Assembly: GCA_031556065.1 (NCBI GenBank)
Contig: JAVBTR010000078.1
Coordinates: forward strand, 15,818 to 79,817
Origin: JAVBTR01 sp031556065
GTDB taxonomy: Bacteria; Bacillota; Clostridia; Christensenellales; Aristaeellaceae
Length of the DNA: 64,000 bases
Direction of reading: 5' to 3'
Every line of letters begins with the position of its first letter. The stretch's first letter is position 1. A program made the position numbers and the translations under genes. The notes beneath the pieces are model-generated. The model was not told the origin of the DNA and ran no database searches. It saw only the letters and a program-made list of their open reading frames with translations. Shown piece by piece: positions 1-8,363 of the stretch.

Positions 1-1
1 T

Positions 2-91
2 CCACCCCAGTGGCGGCTGGATATGGGCATCGGAACAGCCATCCTGCCCGATGAAAATGTTTCTGACCCTATCCCAGGAGGTTTGAAATGA
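2..91 (+). CDS. C-terminal fragment of an unidentified protein
   Basis: An open frame enters from the left edge and ends at a TGA that overlaps the ATG of the next gene (ATGA). The visible tail is about 29 residues, reads like ordinary protein (it contains DMGIGTAILPDENV) and follows a codon pattern like its neighbours. The stop/start overlap is typical of translationally coupled genes, so this is probably the upstream partner of the HAD phosphatase. Too little is present to assign a family. Confidence 0.5.
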   Translation, partial: PPQWRLDMGIGTAILPDENVSDPIPGGLK

Positions 92-858
92 ATCCCATTA
101 AGCTGATCGTCACCGATATGGACCGTACCCTGCTGCAAACGGATAAGACCATTTCCCCCTATACGGCAGCTATTTTCCGCCAGGCAAAAGAGTGGGGGGT
201 GATGGTAGCCTTTGCCACCGCCCGGCCCAAGCGTTCGGTTGTGCCGTACTTTAAGGATGTGCAGGCCGATGCTTGCATCATCCATAATGGCGCTGCCATT
301 TATTTAGGCGAGGCGCTGCTTTCCCACCGTGGGATTCCCCCCAGGGCGGCCCGGGACATCCTGCTGTCCATTAGCCGGGATTATCCCGCCGCCACCCTTT
401 CCATTGAAATAGATGATGTTTTCTACGCCAATTTCGATGTATCCGCCGTTTGGAACAACGCCGAAGCCATCCGCACGGATTTTACAGACCTGCCACTTGC
501 CAAGCCTGCGGAAAAGCTGATTGTAGGCGTTTCCTCCATGGACGACATTCAGCGCTACGCCGCCTACCTGCCAAAGGATCTGTACATCGAAATGAGCGAC
601 CGCCAATTGGGCCTGATCATGCACCGGGAGGCCACTAAGTTCAATGGGATTAAAACCCTGGCAGCTCATTTGAACATCCCTTTAAACCAAATTGCCGCTT
701 TCGGAGACGATTACAACGATATTCAAATGTTAAAGGGCTGCGGCATAGGCGTGGCCATGGGCAACGCCTTGGAAGAAGCCAAGGCGGCAGCAGATGCCAT
801 TACCCTAACCCACGACCAGGATGGCGTGGCCAAGTGGCTTGAACAAAACCTGCTTTAG
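88..858 (+). CDS. Cof-type HAD-superfamily sugar-phosphate phosphatase
   Basis: A 256-residue protein with the layout of Cof/YbiV-type HAD phosphatases. Motif I is D10-M-D12-R-T with D10 as expected nucleophile, and motif IV is GDDYND around D207/D208, which binds Mg2+. A C2-type cap lies between them. Family members dephosphorylate small phosphorylated metabolites such as sugar phosphates, PLP or FMN in the cytoplasm; the substrate cannot be read from sequence. The residue after the second Asp is Arg instead of the common Gly, a variant found in part of the Cof family. The start follows AGGAGG at a good distance and overlaps the upstream stop. The QueG-like gene begins 12 bases after the stop, suggesting one operon. 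Confidence 0.88.
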   Translation: MNPIKLIVTDMDRTLLQTDKTISPYTAAIFRQAKEWGVMVAFATARPKRSVVPYFKDVQADACIIHNGAAIYLGEALLSHRGIPPRAARDILLSISRDYPAATLSIEIDDVFYANFDVSAVWNNAEAIRTDFTDLPLAKPAEKLIVGVSSMDDIQRYAAYLPKDLYIEMSDRQLGLIMHREATKFNGIKTLAAHLNIPLNQIAAFGDDYNDIQMLKGCGIGVAMGNALEEAKAAADAITLTHDQDGVAKWLEQNLL

Positions 859-870
859 AGGCGGTAATAC

Positions 871-1572
871 ATGAACGATTTAACTTTAAATCTGCGAAAT
901 GCGCTTTTAACCCAAGGGGCTGATTTGGTTGCCTTTGGGGCTCTGACCCAGCTGCCCCCAGAGCAGCGGTATGGCTTGCCCACCGGCATATCGGTGGCTG
1001 TAAAGTATGAAAAGAATACCATTCGGGGCATCCGTAAATTTCCCACTCAGGCTTACCTGGACCAGTACCACCAGTTAAACCACCAGCTGGATACGCTGGT
1101 CACCTTCGGGGCGCAGATGCTTACCCATCTGGGCTATCAGGCCACCGCCCTTACCGGCGCCTTTGTGGCAAAAACGGAAACCGACCTTGCCACCCTTTTA
1201 CCCCATAAAACCGTGGCCACTAGGGCAGGCCTTGGGTGGATTGGCAAATGCGCATTACTGATCACCAACGAATACGGCTCCATGGTGCGTATCTCCTCCA
1301 TTGTCACCGATGCGCCCCTTGATACCGCCGCTCCTATAGATGCTTCCAAATGCGGCAGTTGCATCGCCTGTATGCGTGCGTGCCCCGCCGGCGCAGTCAA
1401 GGGTGTTAATTGGCAATTAGGCGCTCCAAGGGAGGATTTTTTCGACCCGGCCTTATGCCGCCAGGTGGCCCGTGAACGTGCCCAAAAAGCCCTTGGTGTA
1501 GAGATCACCCAATGCGGGCGCTGCATTGAAGCCTGCCCTTACACCAGAAGATATTTAGAAAGAGGTCTTTAA
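871..1572 (+). CDS. Short QueG-like protein with two 4Fe-4S clusters
   Basis: A 233-residue protein with the DUF1730-type segment of epoxyqueuosine reductase (AGLGWIGKCALL, near residue 110-125) followed by two ferredoxin-type clusters, CGSCIACMRACP and CGRCIEACPY. QueG reduces epoxyqueuosine to queuosine in tRNA and is usually about 380 residues with a C-terminal HEAT-like region. That region is absent here, so the protein may be a QueG paralogue of unknown substrate. It is redox-active and cytoplasmic by family inference. The Cys-rich mini-protein starts one base after the stop, so the two are surely co-translated. Function beyond Fe-S redox chemistry is uncertain. Confidence 0.8.
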   Translation: MNDLTLNLRNALLTQGADLVAFGALTQLPPEQRYGLPTGISVAVKYEKNTIRGIRKFPTQAYLDQYHQLNHQLDTLVTFGAQMLTHLGYQATALTGAFVAKTETDLATLLPHKTVATRAGLGWIGKCALLITNEYGSMVRISSIVTDAPLDTAAPIDASKCGSCIACMRACPAGAVKGVNWQLGAPREDFFDPALCRQVARERAQKALGVEITQCGRCIEACPYTRRYLERGL

Positions 1573-1573
1573 T

Positions 1574-1765
1574 ATGCGCTGCAGCTGCAGAGAATGCGGT
1601 ACCTATATGATCCAAGCCGAGGGCATCCCCATCAGATGCGTTTGCTCCGATTGTGGCGCCCAATGCAATGCCTGCATGGGCACCAATACCGTTATTACCC
1701 GGGAACAATTGGATCAATTGAAAAACGACCCGCGGTTTAAGCAAGGCTCTGACCCAGTTGCATAA
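1574..1765 (+). CDS. Cys-rich mini-protein, probable zinc or Fe-S binding
   Basis: A 63-residue protein whose first 36 residues carry eight cysteines, arranged CSCREC, then CVCSDC and CNAC. This resembles a zinc ribbon or small metal-binding knuckle. The C-terminal third is polar and probably helical. It begins one base after the QueG-like gene, with the ribosome-binding site (AGAGG) inside that gene's 3' end, so expression is coupled. I do not recognise the family. A role as accessory or metal donor to the neighbouring Fe-S protein is only inference. About 38 bases separate its stop from the convergent LacI-PfkB gene. Confidence 0.6.
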   Translation: MRCSCRECGTYMIQAEGIPIRCVCSDCGAQCNACMGTNTVITREQLDQLKNDPRFKQGSDPVA

Positions 1766-1803
1766 CCGCCGGGGCTGGTCTATATCACAGTTAAGGCAAG
1801 ATG

Positions 1804-3687
1804 CTATATGGTTACGGGAGATGCCCCGAGCATCCAGCGTTCCGGAAGTGTGTTTTGCGAGCCTTCCCACCTAATGCTAAAACCTGCCGCTTGATTTGCT
1901 GCTTCAAGCGATACGGGAATGCTGCTCCCTTCATTAAGCATAACGGCCAATGCCGCAATAAACGCATCGCTGGCACCCGTGGCATCCACGCACTGTGCTT
2001 CACTGGCCGCAAATGCTTGGGTGCTTTTTTGGCATACCCACATACAGCCTTGGCTTCCAAGCGTCACGATAACATGGGTTACGCCTTTATTCACAAGCTC
2101 CCTTGCCTTTTGTGCAACAGTTCCCTTACCGGGCACAAGCATATTTAGTTCCTTCTCACTTGGAACCAACATATATACATCTTTCAGCAGGTCGTCGGGC
2201 AAGGGCTTTTCTGCATTAGGCTTAAGCAGTAATTTAACCTGATGAGCATGGCATATGTTCGCCAAATACATTAATGCTTCATCCTCCATTTCATTTTGAC
2301 TCAAGCAATAACCAGCGCCTTCAAAAAGGGCTTCTTTTTGGCTGATATAGGCTTTGTCCAAGGCGATATTGGCACCTGCATGCCCCACAATCAGGCTGCT
2401 TCCATCCGGAAGAACATTAATATACGCCGTACCTGTGGGGATTGCGCCATTAAAGCTGACGCCTTCTGTTATAACATCGTGCTTGCGCATTTTTGCGTAT
2501 ATTCTTTTCCCATATAAATCATCGCCCACTACGCCAACCATAGAAACCAATGCACCTAAATGGCTGGCAATAATCGCCTGATTGCAGCCTTTGCCGCCAG
2601 GGGTAATCATCAGCTGGTTAGCTGAAACAGGCTTATTAATTTGGGGGCGATGGGCTATTCTGGTACTAATATCCATATTGATCCACCCAACCACCACTAT
2701 TCTCCCCGTAATGTGGCGTTTGGACCTTCCAACGCTTTGCCTTATTTGAATACTGCCATTGAAAACCTGCTCCCCTTTAAACCCATTTTCACCAATCGCC
2801 TGATAAAATGCGCTTTGGGCAATGGCTTGCATGGGATATGCCAACGTCGTAAGCGGCGGGGACATGCTTTGAGCCATGGGCGATTCCTCCATGCAGATCA
2901 CCGCCAGATCATGGGGAACCAACAGCTGGCGGTCATTGGCTGTTTGGTAGGCTGCCATAGCACCTGCCATATCATAGCATAGCAACGCTTCAAGCCCCAT
3001 TTCGCATTGCGCAAATAACTGTTCAGAAGGCTGCTGGCACAGATAAAACACGCCTGCTTCTTCCATATTGCTGGCCAAAAGATAAAGCTGCTCTAGAAAA
3101 CATTGCTGCAGCTGTTCAAAGCCTTCAGGCTCAGGCAAAAGGAAGCCAATTTTTCGGTACCCACAATCTACTAAATATTGCAGACATAACCGGATCCCCT
3201 CTGCCTTATCGATCACCACTTTATGCCCAAAGGGCTGTATCGCTCTTTCCCCAGATACCACCATGCAAAGGGAACTGGTATCCTCCACCTGCAAGGCCTC
3301 TGCCTGCAGTTTAGCAGGCGGAAGGTAAATCACGCTGTCCACCTGTTGCCTTTGGTAGGCGCTAACCGCCTTTTTTTCATCCTGGGGGGATGCGCCTGTG
3401 AAGGTGGTTAAAAGCACATAATCCTGGCTGCGGCATAATGCCTCCAATTCCATCAACAATGAAGCTGCAAAGGGAGACAGTATATCCGGCATAATCAATC
3501 CAAGCAATTTGTTCTGCATGGAAAAACGATCCCTTATTTTAGCATAGGGGACAAAATTTTCCTCTTCTATAATCTGCATTACCTTTTGCCGTGTTTGGTC
3601 GCTTATATTATCATCTTTTTTATTTAAAACCTTTGACACTGTGGATATGGATACACCCGCTTTTTGCGCGATTTCATGAATCGTCAT
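1804..3687 (-). CDS. LacI-family regulator fused to a PfkB/ribokinase domain
   Basis: A single 627-residue frame. Residues 1-60 are a LacI-type helix-turn-helix (MTIHEIAQKAGVSISTVSKV). Residues ~60-315 are a periplasmic-binding-protein-like effector domain. Residues ~327-610 are a PfkB sugar kinase with the GGKGCNQA substrate loop and the DATGASDAF motif, whose D574 is the expected catalytic base. The ATG at 3687 has AAGGAGTG upstream; a longer open frame to 3810 has no such site. It is divergent from an ABC importer, nucleoside hydrolase and a separate ribokinase, so it likely controls that operon. The kinase half could phosphorylate the sugar or act as a sensor of it. The Gly-Ala-Ser-Asp variant replaces the usual Gly-Ala-Gly-Asp, so activity should not be assumed. 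Confidence 0.85.
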   Translation of the reverse strand: MTIHEIAQKAGVSISTVSKVLNKKDDNISDQTRQKVMQIIEEENFVPYAKIRDRFSMQNKLLGLIMPDILSPFAASLLMELEALCRSQDYVLLTTFTGASPQDEKKAVSAYQRQQVDSVIYLPPAKLQAEALQVEDTSSLCMVVSGERAIQPFGHKVVIDKAEGIRLCLQYLVDCGYRKIGFLLPEPEGFEQLQQCFLEQLYLLASNMEEAGVFYLCQQPSEQLFAQCEMGLEALLCYDMAGAMAAYQTANDRQLLVPHDLAVICMEESPMAQSMSPPLTTLAYPMQAIAQSAFYQAIGENGFKGEQVFNGSIQIRQSVGRSKRHITGRIVVVGWINMDISTRIAHRPQINKPVSANQLMITPGGKGCNQAIIASHLGALVSMVGVVGDDLYGKRIYAKMRKHDVITEGVSFNGAIPTGTAYINVLPDGSSLIVGHAGANIALDKAYISQKEALFEGAGYCLSQNEMEDEALMYLANICHAHQVKLLLKPNAEKPLPDDLLKDVYMLVPSEKELNMLVPGKGTVAQKARELVNKGVTHVIVTLGSQGCMWVCQKSTQAFAASEAQCVDATGASDAFIAALAVMLNEGSSIPVSLEAANQAAGFSIRWEGSQNTLPERWMLGASPVTI

Positions 3688-3728
3688 CCAATCACTCCTT
3701 ATCTCTTTTATAGCATAGAAATTGGGGC

Positions 3729-3801
3729 TTGACAAGAGAGGTTTCTTTGTGTATTCTAAAAAAGGAAAGTATTTTAGTAAAGTTTTTTCTTTAAAGAAAC
3801 C
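3729..3801 (+). promoter_or_regulatory. Promoter and probable LacI-type operator of the nucleoside operon
   Basis: A sigma-A promoter is visible: TTGACA at 3729-3734, a 17-base spacer and TATTCT at 3752-3757. About 30 bases downstream of the -10 is a perfect 14-bp palindrome, TTTCTTTAAAGAAA (3786-3799). Its right half continues as AAAGAAACC, and the complement GGTTTCTTT also occurs at 3740-3748 inside the promoter spacer. Half-sites in the spacer and a palindrome just past the start fit repression by the divergently encoded LacI-PfkB protein. Operator assignment is inference; the repeats are seen directly. Confidence 0.6.
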
Positions 3802-3872
3802 GCCATCCATATGCGTCTATTATCTGTACTACAAACCTCTTTTTGAGGCCATTGCAAGGGGGACGGATTTTA

Positions 3873-4832
3873 ATGCAGCGATCTGAAAGCAAAAAATCCT
3901 TTTTCAAAGAAATTCATCAAAACCGAGCCTATTATCTTATGATTCTTCCTGCCGCAGCTATTCTATTTTTACTGTGCTATCTGCCCTTTAGCGGCTTGGT
4001 TATGGCGTTTAAAAACTATAATTTCATGGATGGCATCTTTGGAAGCCCATGGGCCGAGCCCTGGTATAAAAATTTCGGTTTTTATTTCAAAAGCACTTAC
4101 TTTTTTCAAACCACGTTTAACACCTTATGGATCAATTTTAACTACTTAGTATGGACTACCCTTGTAAATGTGACCTTCGCTATTATGCTCAATGAACTAA
4201 AGTCAGTCAAAGCAAAGCGTGTTTATCAAAACATCATGTTCTTACCCTTCTTTTTATCCGCCATTGTTGTTGCGCAGTTTTTGCGCACCATCCTCTTTTC
4301 TCCCGAGCAGGGCATTGCCAACCGCCTATTAATTTCCCTGAATCTCTCACCCGTATCATGGTACCAAACGTCTGAGCCTTGGGTCAAAATTCTTGTGGGA
4401 ACGCGGATTTGGAAGGGAACGGGTTATGGGATCATCATCTATTTAAGCACCATCGCCGGTATTGACGAATCCTTGTTTGAAGCCGCCGCTCTTGATGGCG
4501 CTAAAAACCGGCAAAAGATTTGGCATATCACACTGCCCATGCTGCTGCCCACCATTTTCACCATGACTTTATTGGCTGTAGGCCGCATGTTCTTTGGCGA
4601 TTTTGAAACCATCTATGCGATTCAGACAGGCGGCATGTCCAACACCATAAGCGGTGCCTTGCTCAAGAGCACGGATATCATCGAAACCTATATTTTCCGC
4701 TCCGTTCGCGACAAAATGGAATTCGGCACATCCACCGCAGTAGGGTTGTACCAATCCATTACAGGTTTTTTAGTGGTCTATGGTACAAACGCGTTGGTGC
4801 GCCGCTATCAAAAGGATTATGCGTTATTTTGA
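3873..4832 (+). CDS. LplB/YteP-type sugar ABC transporter permease
   Basis: A 319-residue membrane protein with about six helices, starting with the RAYYLMILPAA segment typical of LplB-type permeases. It carries the EAA loop (EAAALDGAKNRQKIWHITLP), which docks the ATPase. I chose ATG 3873 because GGGGGA precedes it; an in-frame TTG at 3843 has no such site. It pairs with the next gene, a YtcP-type permease, as the two membrane subunits of an importer in the cytoplasmic membrane. No ATPase is encoded nearby, so a shared MsmX-like ATPase is expected from family knowledge. Context (nucleoside hydrolase, ribokinase) points to a nucleoside or ribosyl substrate. Confidence 0.88.
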   Translation: MQRSESKKSFFKEIHQNRAYYLMILPAAAILFLLCYLPFSGLVMAFKNYNFMDGIFGSPWAEPWYKNFGFYFKSTYFFQTTFNTLWINFNYLVWTTLVNVTFAIMLNELKSVKAKRVYQNIMFLPFFLSAIVVAQFLRTILFSPEQGIANRLLISLNLSPVSWYQTSEPWVKILVGTRIWKGTGYGIIIYLSTIAGIDESLFEAAALDGAKNRQKIWHITLPMLLPTIFTMTLLAVGRMFFGDFETIYAIQTGGMSNTISGALLKSTDIIETYIFRSVRDKMEFGTSTAVGLYQSITGFLVVYGTNALVRRYQKDYALF

Positions 4833-4863
4833 AGATTCATCTTTATGAAAGGAGCATGAAGTT

Positions 4864-5760
4864 ATGGCAAAAAAATCCCCGCAAACAGTATTTCACCGTA
4901 CTTCAGGCGAAAAGGCTGTTGCAGCGCTCATTCATTTGGTCATGATTCTTTTTTGCACCGTTTGCCTTGTTCCGGTGATTCTTTCATTTATTGTTTCCAT
5001 TTCCAGCGAGCAAAGCGTGATCCGGTATGGCTATCGTTTTATTCCAAATGCATGGTCCCTGGAAGCGTACCGCACGCTGTTGGCAAATCCCTCTATTATT
5101 CGTGCCTATATGGTCACCATTTGTGTCACATTGGGAGGCACTCTCCTTTCTTTAGCGATCTGTTCCTTAGCAGGCTATGGCCTATCCGTAAAAAAAGTAA
5201 AGTTTCGGGATTCCATCGCCATCTTTTTCTACATTCCTATGGTCTTCAGTGCCGGATTGGTCCCGTGGTATGTTGTCTGCACAAAGCTTCTGGGTTTTAA
5301 AAACAGCTATCTGGCACTGATTATGCCCGGCCTGGTTTCCACCTTTAATATCTTTCTTTTACGGAACTATTTTCGTACTATTCCAGAATCCCTGATTGAA
5401 TCAGCACAAATAGATGGCGCAGGGGCGCTTTACACCTTTGTGCGAATTGTCCTGCCCCTGGCCACCCCCATTATGGCCACGGTTAGCCTTTTCACCGCCC
5501 TGGATTATTGGAACAATTGGTCCAACACCCTTTGGTTCATCGACCAGCGGGATATGTTTACCCTGCAGTATTATCTCTACCGCATCAAAAACACCATTGG
5601 CCAAATGTCCACCTACGGCACTGCCACAGGGGTTTCCATCCCCACCCAAACCACTCAAATCGCAACCCTGTTTGTCACCATTGGACCCATTATACTCATT
5701 TATCCTTTTGTACAGCGCTATTTTGTAAAGGGAATCATGATTGGCGCCGTAAAGGGATAA
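4864..5760 (+). CDS. YtcP-type sugar ABC transporter permease
   Basis: A 298-residue membrane protein of the YtcP/UgpE class with about six helices and an EAA loop (ESAQIDGAGALYTFVRIVLP). Its ATG follows AAAGGAGCATGAAGTT, and 31 bases separate it from the preceding permease. Together they form the heterodimeric channel of one importer. The partner solute-binding protein follows 53 bases after the stop. Confidence 0.88.
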   Translation: MAKKSPQTVFHRTSGEKAVAALIHLVMILFCTVCLVPVILSFIVSISSEQSVIRYGYRFIPNAWSLEAYRTLLANPSIIRAYMVTICVTLGGTLLSLAICSLAGYGLSVKKVKFRDSIAIFFYIPMVFSAGLVPWYVVCTKLLGFKNSYLALIMPGLVSTFNIFLLRNYFRTIPESLIESAQIDGAGALYTFVRIVLPLATPIMATVSLFTALDYWNNWSNTLWFIDQRDMFTLQYYLYRIKNTIGQMSTYGTATGVSIPTQTTQIATLFVTIGPIILIYPFVQRYFVKGIMIGAVKG

Positions 5761-5813
5761 TACCCGCTGTATTTTGTCGCTGTAAGCGTCAAATAAATAA
5801 GGAGGAAGATTCA

Positions 5814-7283
5814 ATGAAGACCAGAAAACTCACAGCCCTGCTACTCGTATTCCTGTTTGTTTTAGGCAGCTTGCCCGGGTTGGCTGCCCCAGAAGCCCCT
5901 GCACCGCTGGAAGCGGTAACCATTAAGTTCTGCACGCTTTTCGATCCCTGTGCGGCAGAGCCCGAAATTGTACAAGCCATTAATGCGGGTCTTGCCGCAG
6001 ATGGCTTGCCTTTCACCGTAGAAATTGTTCACTTTGATGACTATGGAAGCAAGGTCGCCCTGGCTGCTTCCAGCGGTGAGCCCCTGGACGTGGTTTGGAT
6101 TCACACCAGCTGGTTAAGCGACCATGTATCGAAAAAAATGTATTACCCCCTTACGGATATTGCCCCGGTCTACGCACCGGACATCATGGCCAGCCTGCCG
6201 GAACAGGTTCAGGCCGCAGGCTCCATTAACGGCGAGCTTTACGCCTTTGGCCGGGTCATTCCCATGGCGCAGTTCAAAAACGTGTATAATATCCGTGGCG
6301 ATCTGCGCAAGAAATACAATATGGAAGAAATCACCACCATAGCGCAATTGGAACAGTACTTTGATAACGTGCTTGCCAACGAAGAAGGTATGTATTGTAT
6401 CGCAGCGGATTATAACACCGAGCCGCTTTTAATCCAATACGCCAATTACTACTTCCCTATCGGCGATGAAGGCCGCGTGCCCCTCTATGTAGACCCTGAA
6501 GACGAAACCCATACTGTCAAAACCTATTTCGATTCAGAGGCCTTTGCCAATCTGGCTGAACTTCTTTTTTCTTGGCGGGAAAAGGGCTACCTTCCCTTGG
6601 ATGACAGCAGCCTGATCGATGCCCACAGTGGCTTTGTCAATGGCCGCATTGCCTGTGTACCCTCTAACATCTTTCAAGAGACCGAGCGCATAGACGACCT
6701 AAAGCGCAATTTGCCTGATGCGGAAATTGAAACCGTTCATCTTCAGTCCGATAAACGGTATGTATTTCAGGGTACGGATAATATGTTAGGCGTTGTTTCT
6801 TCCTCCAAGCATCCCAATGAAGCGGTTGCTTTCATTAACTGGATCAAGAAAAACCAGAATAACTTCGATTTGTGGTCCTACGGTGTTGAAGGGGTAAACT
6901 ACAACCTGGACGGCGAATCCATCAGCTTAGAGAATATTGCTCCCGAAAACCAGTTCCTGGGCGTATGTGTATGGATGTGGAACGATGTTAACCTGGCCCG
7001 TTTTTCCAAAAATGCTTCCCAAGAATACATTGAAAAGCTGCGAACCTGGGATGAGGGCGCTATTGTGACGCCATATGTTGGCTTTAGGCTGGATCAAAGC
7101 AGCATCAATGCAGAAATCGCCAACGTGAGTTCCGTAATCGACGAATATATTTATGATATCGTCAAAGGCGCTGTGCGTTTCCAAGATGTAAAGGATGAAT
7201 TCCTTGGAAAGCTGGAAGCTGCGGGAATCAAAACACTCCAAGAGGAATGCCAAAAACAGCTGGACGCATACTTGAAAAACTAG
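5814..7283 (+). CDS. Extracellular solute-binding protein of the nucleoside/sugar importer
   Basis: A 489-residue family-1-type binding protein in the range of LplA-like proteins. The start at 5814 is preceded by GGAGGAAG; an open frame further upstream lies inside the permease gene and is ignored. Residues 1-24 form a signal peptide ending around GLAAPEA. No cysteine is present near the cleavage site, so unlike most Gram-positive binding proteins it has no lipobox and should be released by signal peptidase I. It captures the ligand for the two permeases just upstream. The ligand is inferred from the downstream nucleoside hydrolase and ribokinase, not from binding residues. Confidence 0.85.
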   Translation: MKTRKLTALLLVFLFVLGSLPGLAAPEAPAPLEAVTIKFCTLFDPCAAEPEIVQAINAGLAADGLPFTVEIVHFDDYGSKVALAASSGEPLDVVWIHTSWLSDHVSKKMYYPLTDIAPVYAPDIMASLPEQVQAAGSINGELYAFGRVIPMAQFKNVYNIRGDLRKKYNMEEITTIAQLEQYFDNVLANEEGMYCIAADYNTEPLLIQYANYYFPIGDEGRVPLYVDPEDETHTVKTYFDSEAFANLAELLFSWREKGYLPLDDSSLIDAHSGFVNGRIACVPSNIFQETERIDDLKRNLPDAEIETVHLQSDKRYVFQGTDNMLGVVSSSKHPNEAVAFINWIKKNQNNFDLWSYGVEGVNYNLDGESISLENIAPENQFLGVCVWMWNDVNLARFSKNASQEYIEKLRTWDEGAIVTPYVGFRLDQSSINAEIANVSSVIDEYIYDIVKGAVRFQDVKDEFLGKLEAAGIKTLQEECQKQLDAYLKN

Positions 7284-7313
7284 TGCTGCACCAAGTCTAT
7301 TATTATCAATACA

Positions 7314-7354
7314 ATGGGCTATCGTACCGAGCCATGCCGGGCACGATAGCCCAT
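7314..7354 (+). terminator. 12-bp inverted repeat between binding-protein and hydrolase genes
   Basis: ATGGGCTATCGT (7314-7325) is matched perfectly by ACGATAGCCCAT (7343-7354) around a 17-base loop. No clear T-run follows, so it may be a processing or mRNA-stabilising hairpin or a weak terminator that sets the importer level above the enzymes. A TACAAT -10-like hexamer at 7392-7397 could give the hydrolase and kinase a second promoter, though no good -35 is seen. Confidence 0.55.
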
Positions 7355-7418
7355 ATCCTCTTTGCTTATCGCCAATTGCGTCGTTTTATGGTACAATATG
7401 AGGAAGGATTGAAAGACT

Positions 7419-8342
7419 ATGATATGGAAGAAAAATTCGAGCAGCTGGCTAATGGACAGGCTTGAACCCCCTAAGGGGAAAATCAAAATGGTACTTGATA
7501 CAGATACCTACAACGAAGTCGACGATCAATTTGCACTATGCTATGGCCTTCTGTCCCCAGAGCGGCTTGAGGTAGAAGCCATTTACGCCGCGCCCTTTTA
7601 TAACGCACGATCCTGTAGCCCTGAAGACGGCATGAATAAAAGTTACAATGAGATTCTGCGGCTGCTTTCCATGATGAAGCTCAACACAGAGGATTTCGTT
7701 TTCAAAGGTGCCACCTCTTATTTGCCGGACGGGCAAACGCCTGTGGACAGCCCTGCCGCACAGGATTTAATACGGCGGGCCCGCTTACAGCCCGCAAACG
7801 AACCCTTGTATGTGGTCGCCATCGCTGCTATCACCAATATTGCTTCCGCCCTATTAATGGCACCCGATATTATTGAAAAAATAGTTGTGGTATGGCTGGG
7901 TGGTCATCCCTTTTCGTATCCCCATACCCATGAATTTAATTTAGAGCAGGATATTCCGGCAGCCCGCATTTTATTCGACAGCGGCGTACCGTTGATTATA
8001 ATCCCATGCATGGGTGTTTCTTCCCATCTGCTAACCAGTGTGCCTGAAATGGAAGCCCACTTAAAAGAAAAAAATGAATTATGCGATACATTGATCGAAT
8101 TGTTTAAAGCGTATGAAACGAATCACTTCGCCTGGTCCAAAGAAATCTGGGATATTTCTACCATTGGCTACCTTATCAACCCCGATTGGGTGCCCACTGC
8201 GCTGATGCACTCCCCTTTAATCACCGATGATTGCCACTGGGCAACGGATTCCCGCCGGCATATGATCAGGGTGGCGTATTTTATCTTCCGCAATCCTATT
8301 TTCAAAGACATGTATCAAAAACTATCTGAAGCCACGTTTTAA
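7419..8342 (+). CDS. Inosine-uridine-preferring nucleoside hydrolase
   Basis: A 307-residue protein carrying the nucleoside hydrolase signature, D27-T-D-T-Y-N-E-V-D-D near the N-terminus, where the aspartates bind Ca2+ and activate water. The family splits the N-glycosidic bond of nucleosides into base plus ribose in the cytoplasm. ATG 7419 lies 10 bases after AGGAAGGA; an internal ATG at 7488 preceding the motif is an alternative. Its neighbours make a pathway: import, hydrolysis here, then phosphorylation of the released pentose by the next gene 21 bases downstream. Substrate preference among purine and pyrimidine nucleosides cannot be told. Confidence 0.88.
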   Translation: MIWKKNSSSWLMDRLEPPKGKIKMVLDTDTYNEVDDQFALCYGLLSPERLEVEAIYAAPFYNARSCSPEDGMNKSYNEILRLLSMMKLNTEDFVFKGATSYLPDGQTPVDSPAAQDLIRRARLQPANEPLYVVAIAAITNIASALLMAPDIIEKIVVVWLGGHPFSYPHTHEFNLEQDIPAARILFDSGVPLIIIPCMGVSSHLLTSVPEMEAHLKEKNELCDTLIELFKAYETNHFAWSKEIWDISTIGYLINPDWVPTALMHSPLITDDCHWATDSRRHMIRVAYFIFRNPIFKDMYQKLSEATF

Positions 8343-8363
8343 GTTGAGAAGGGGGAGGGCAGA

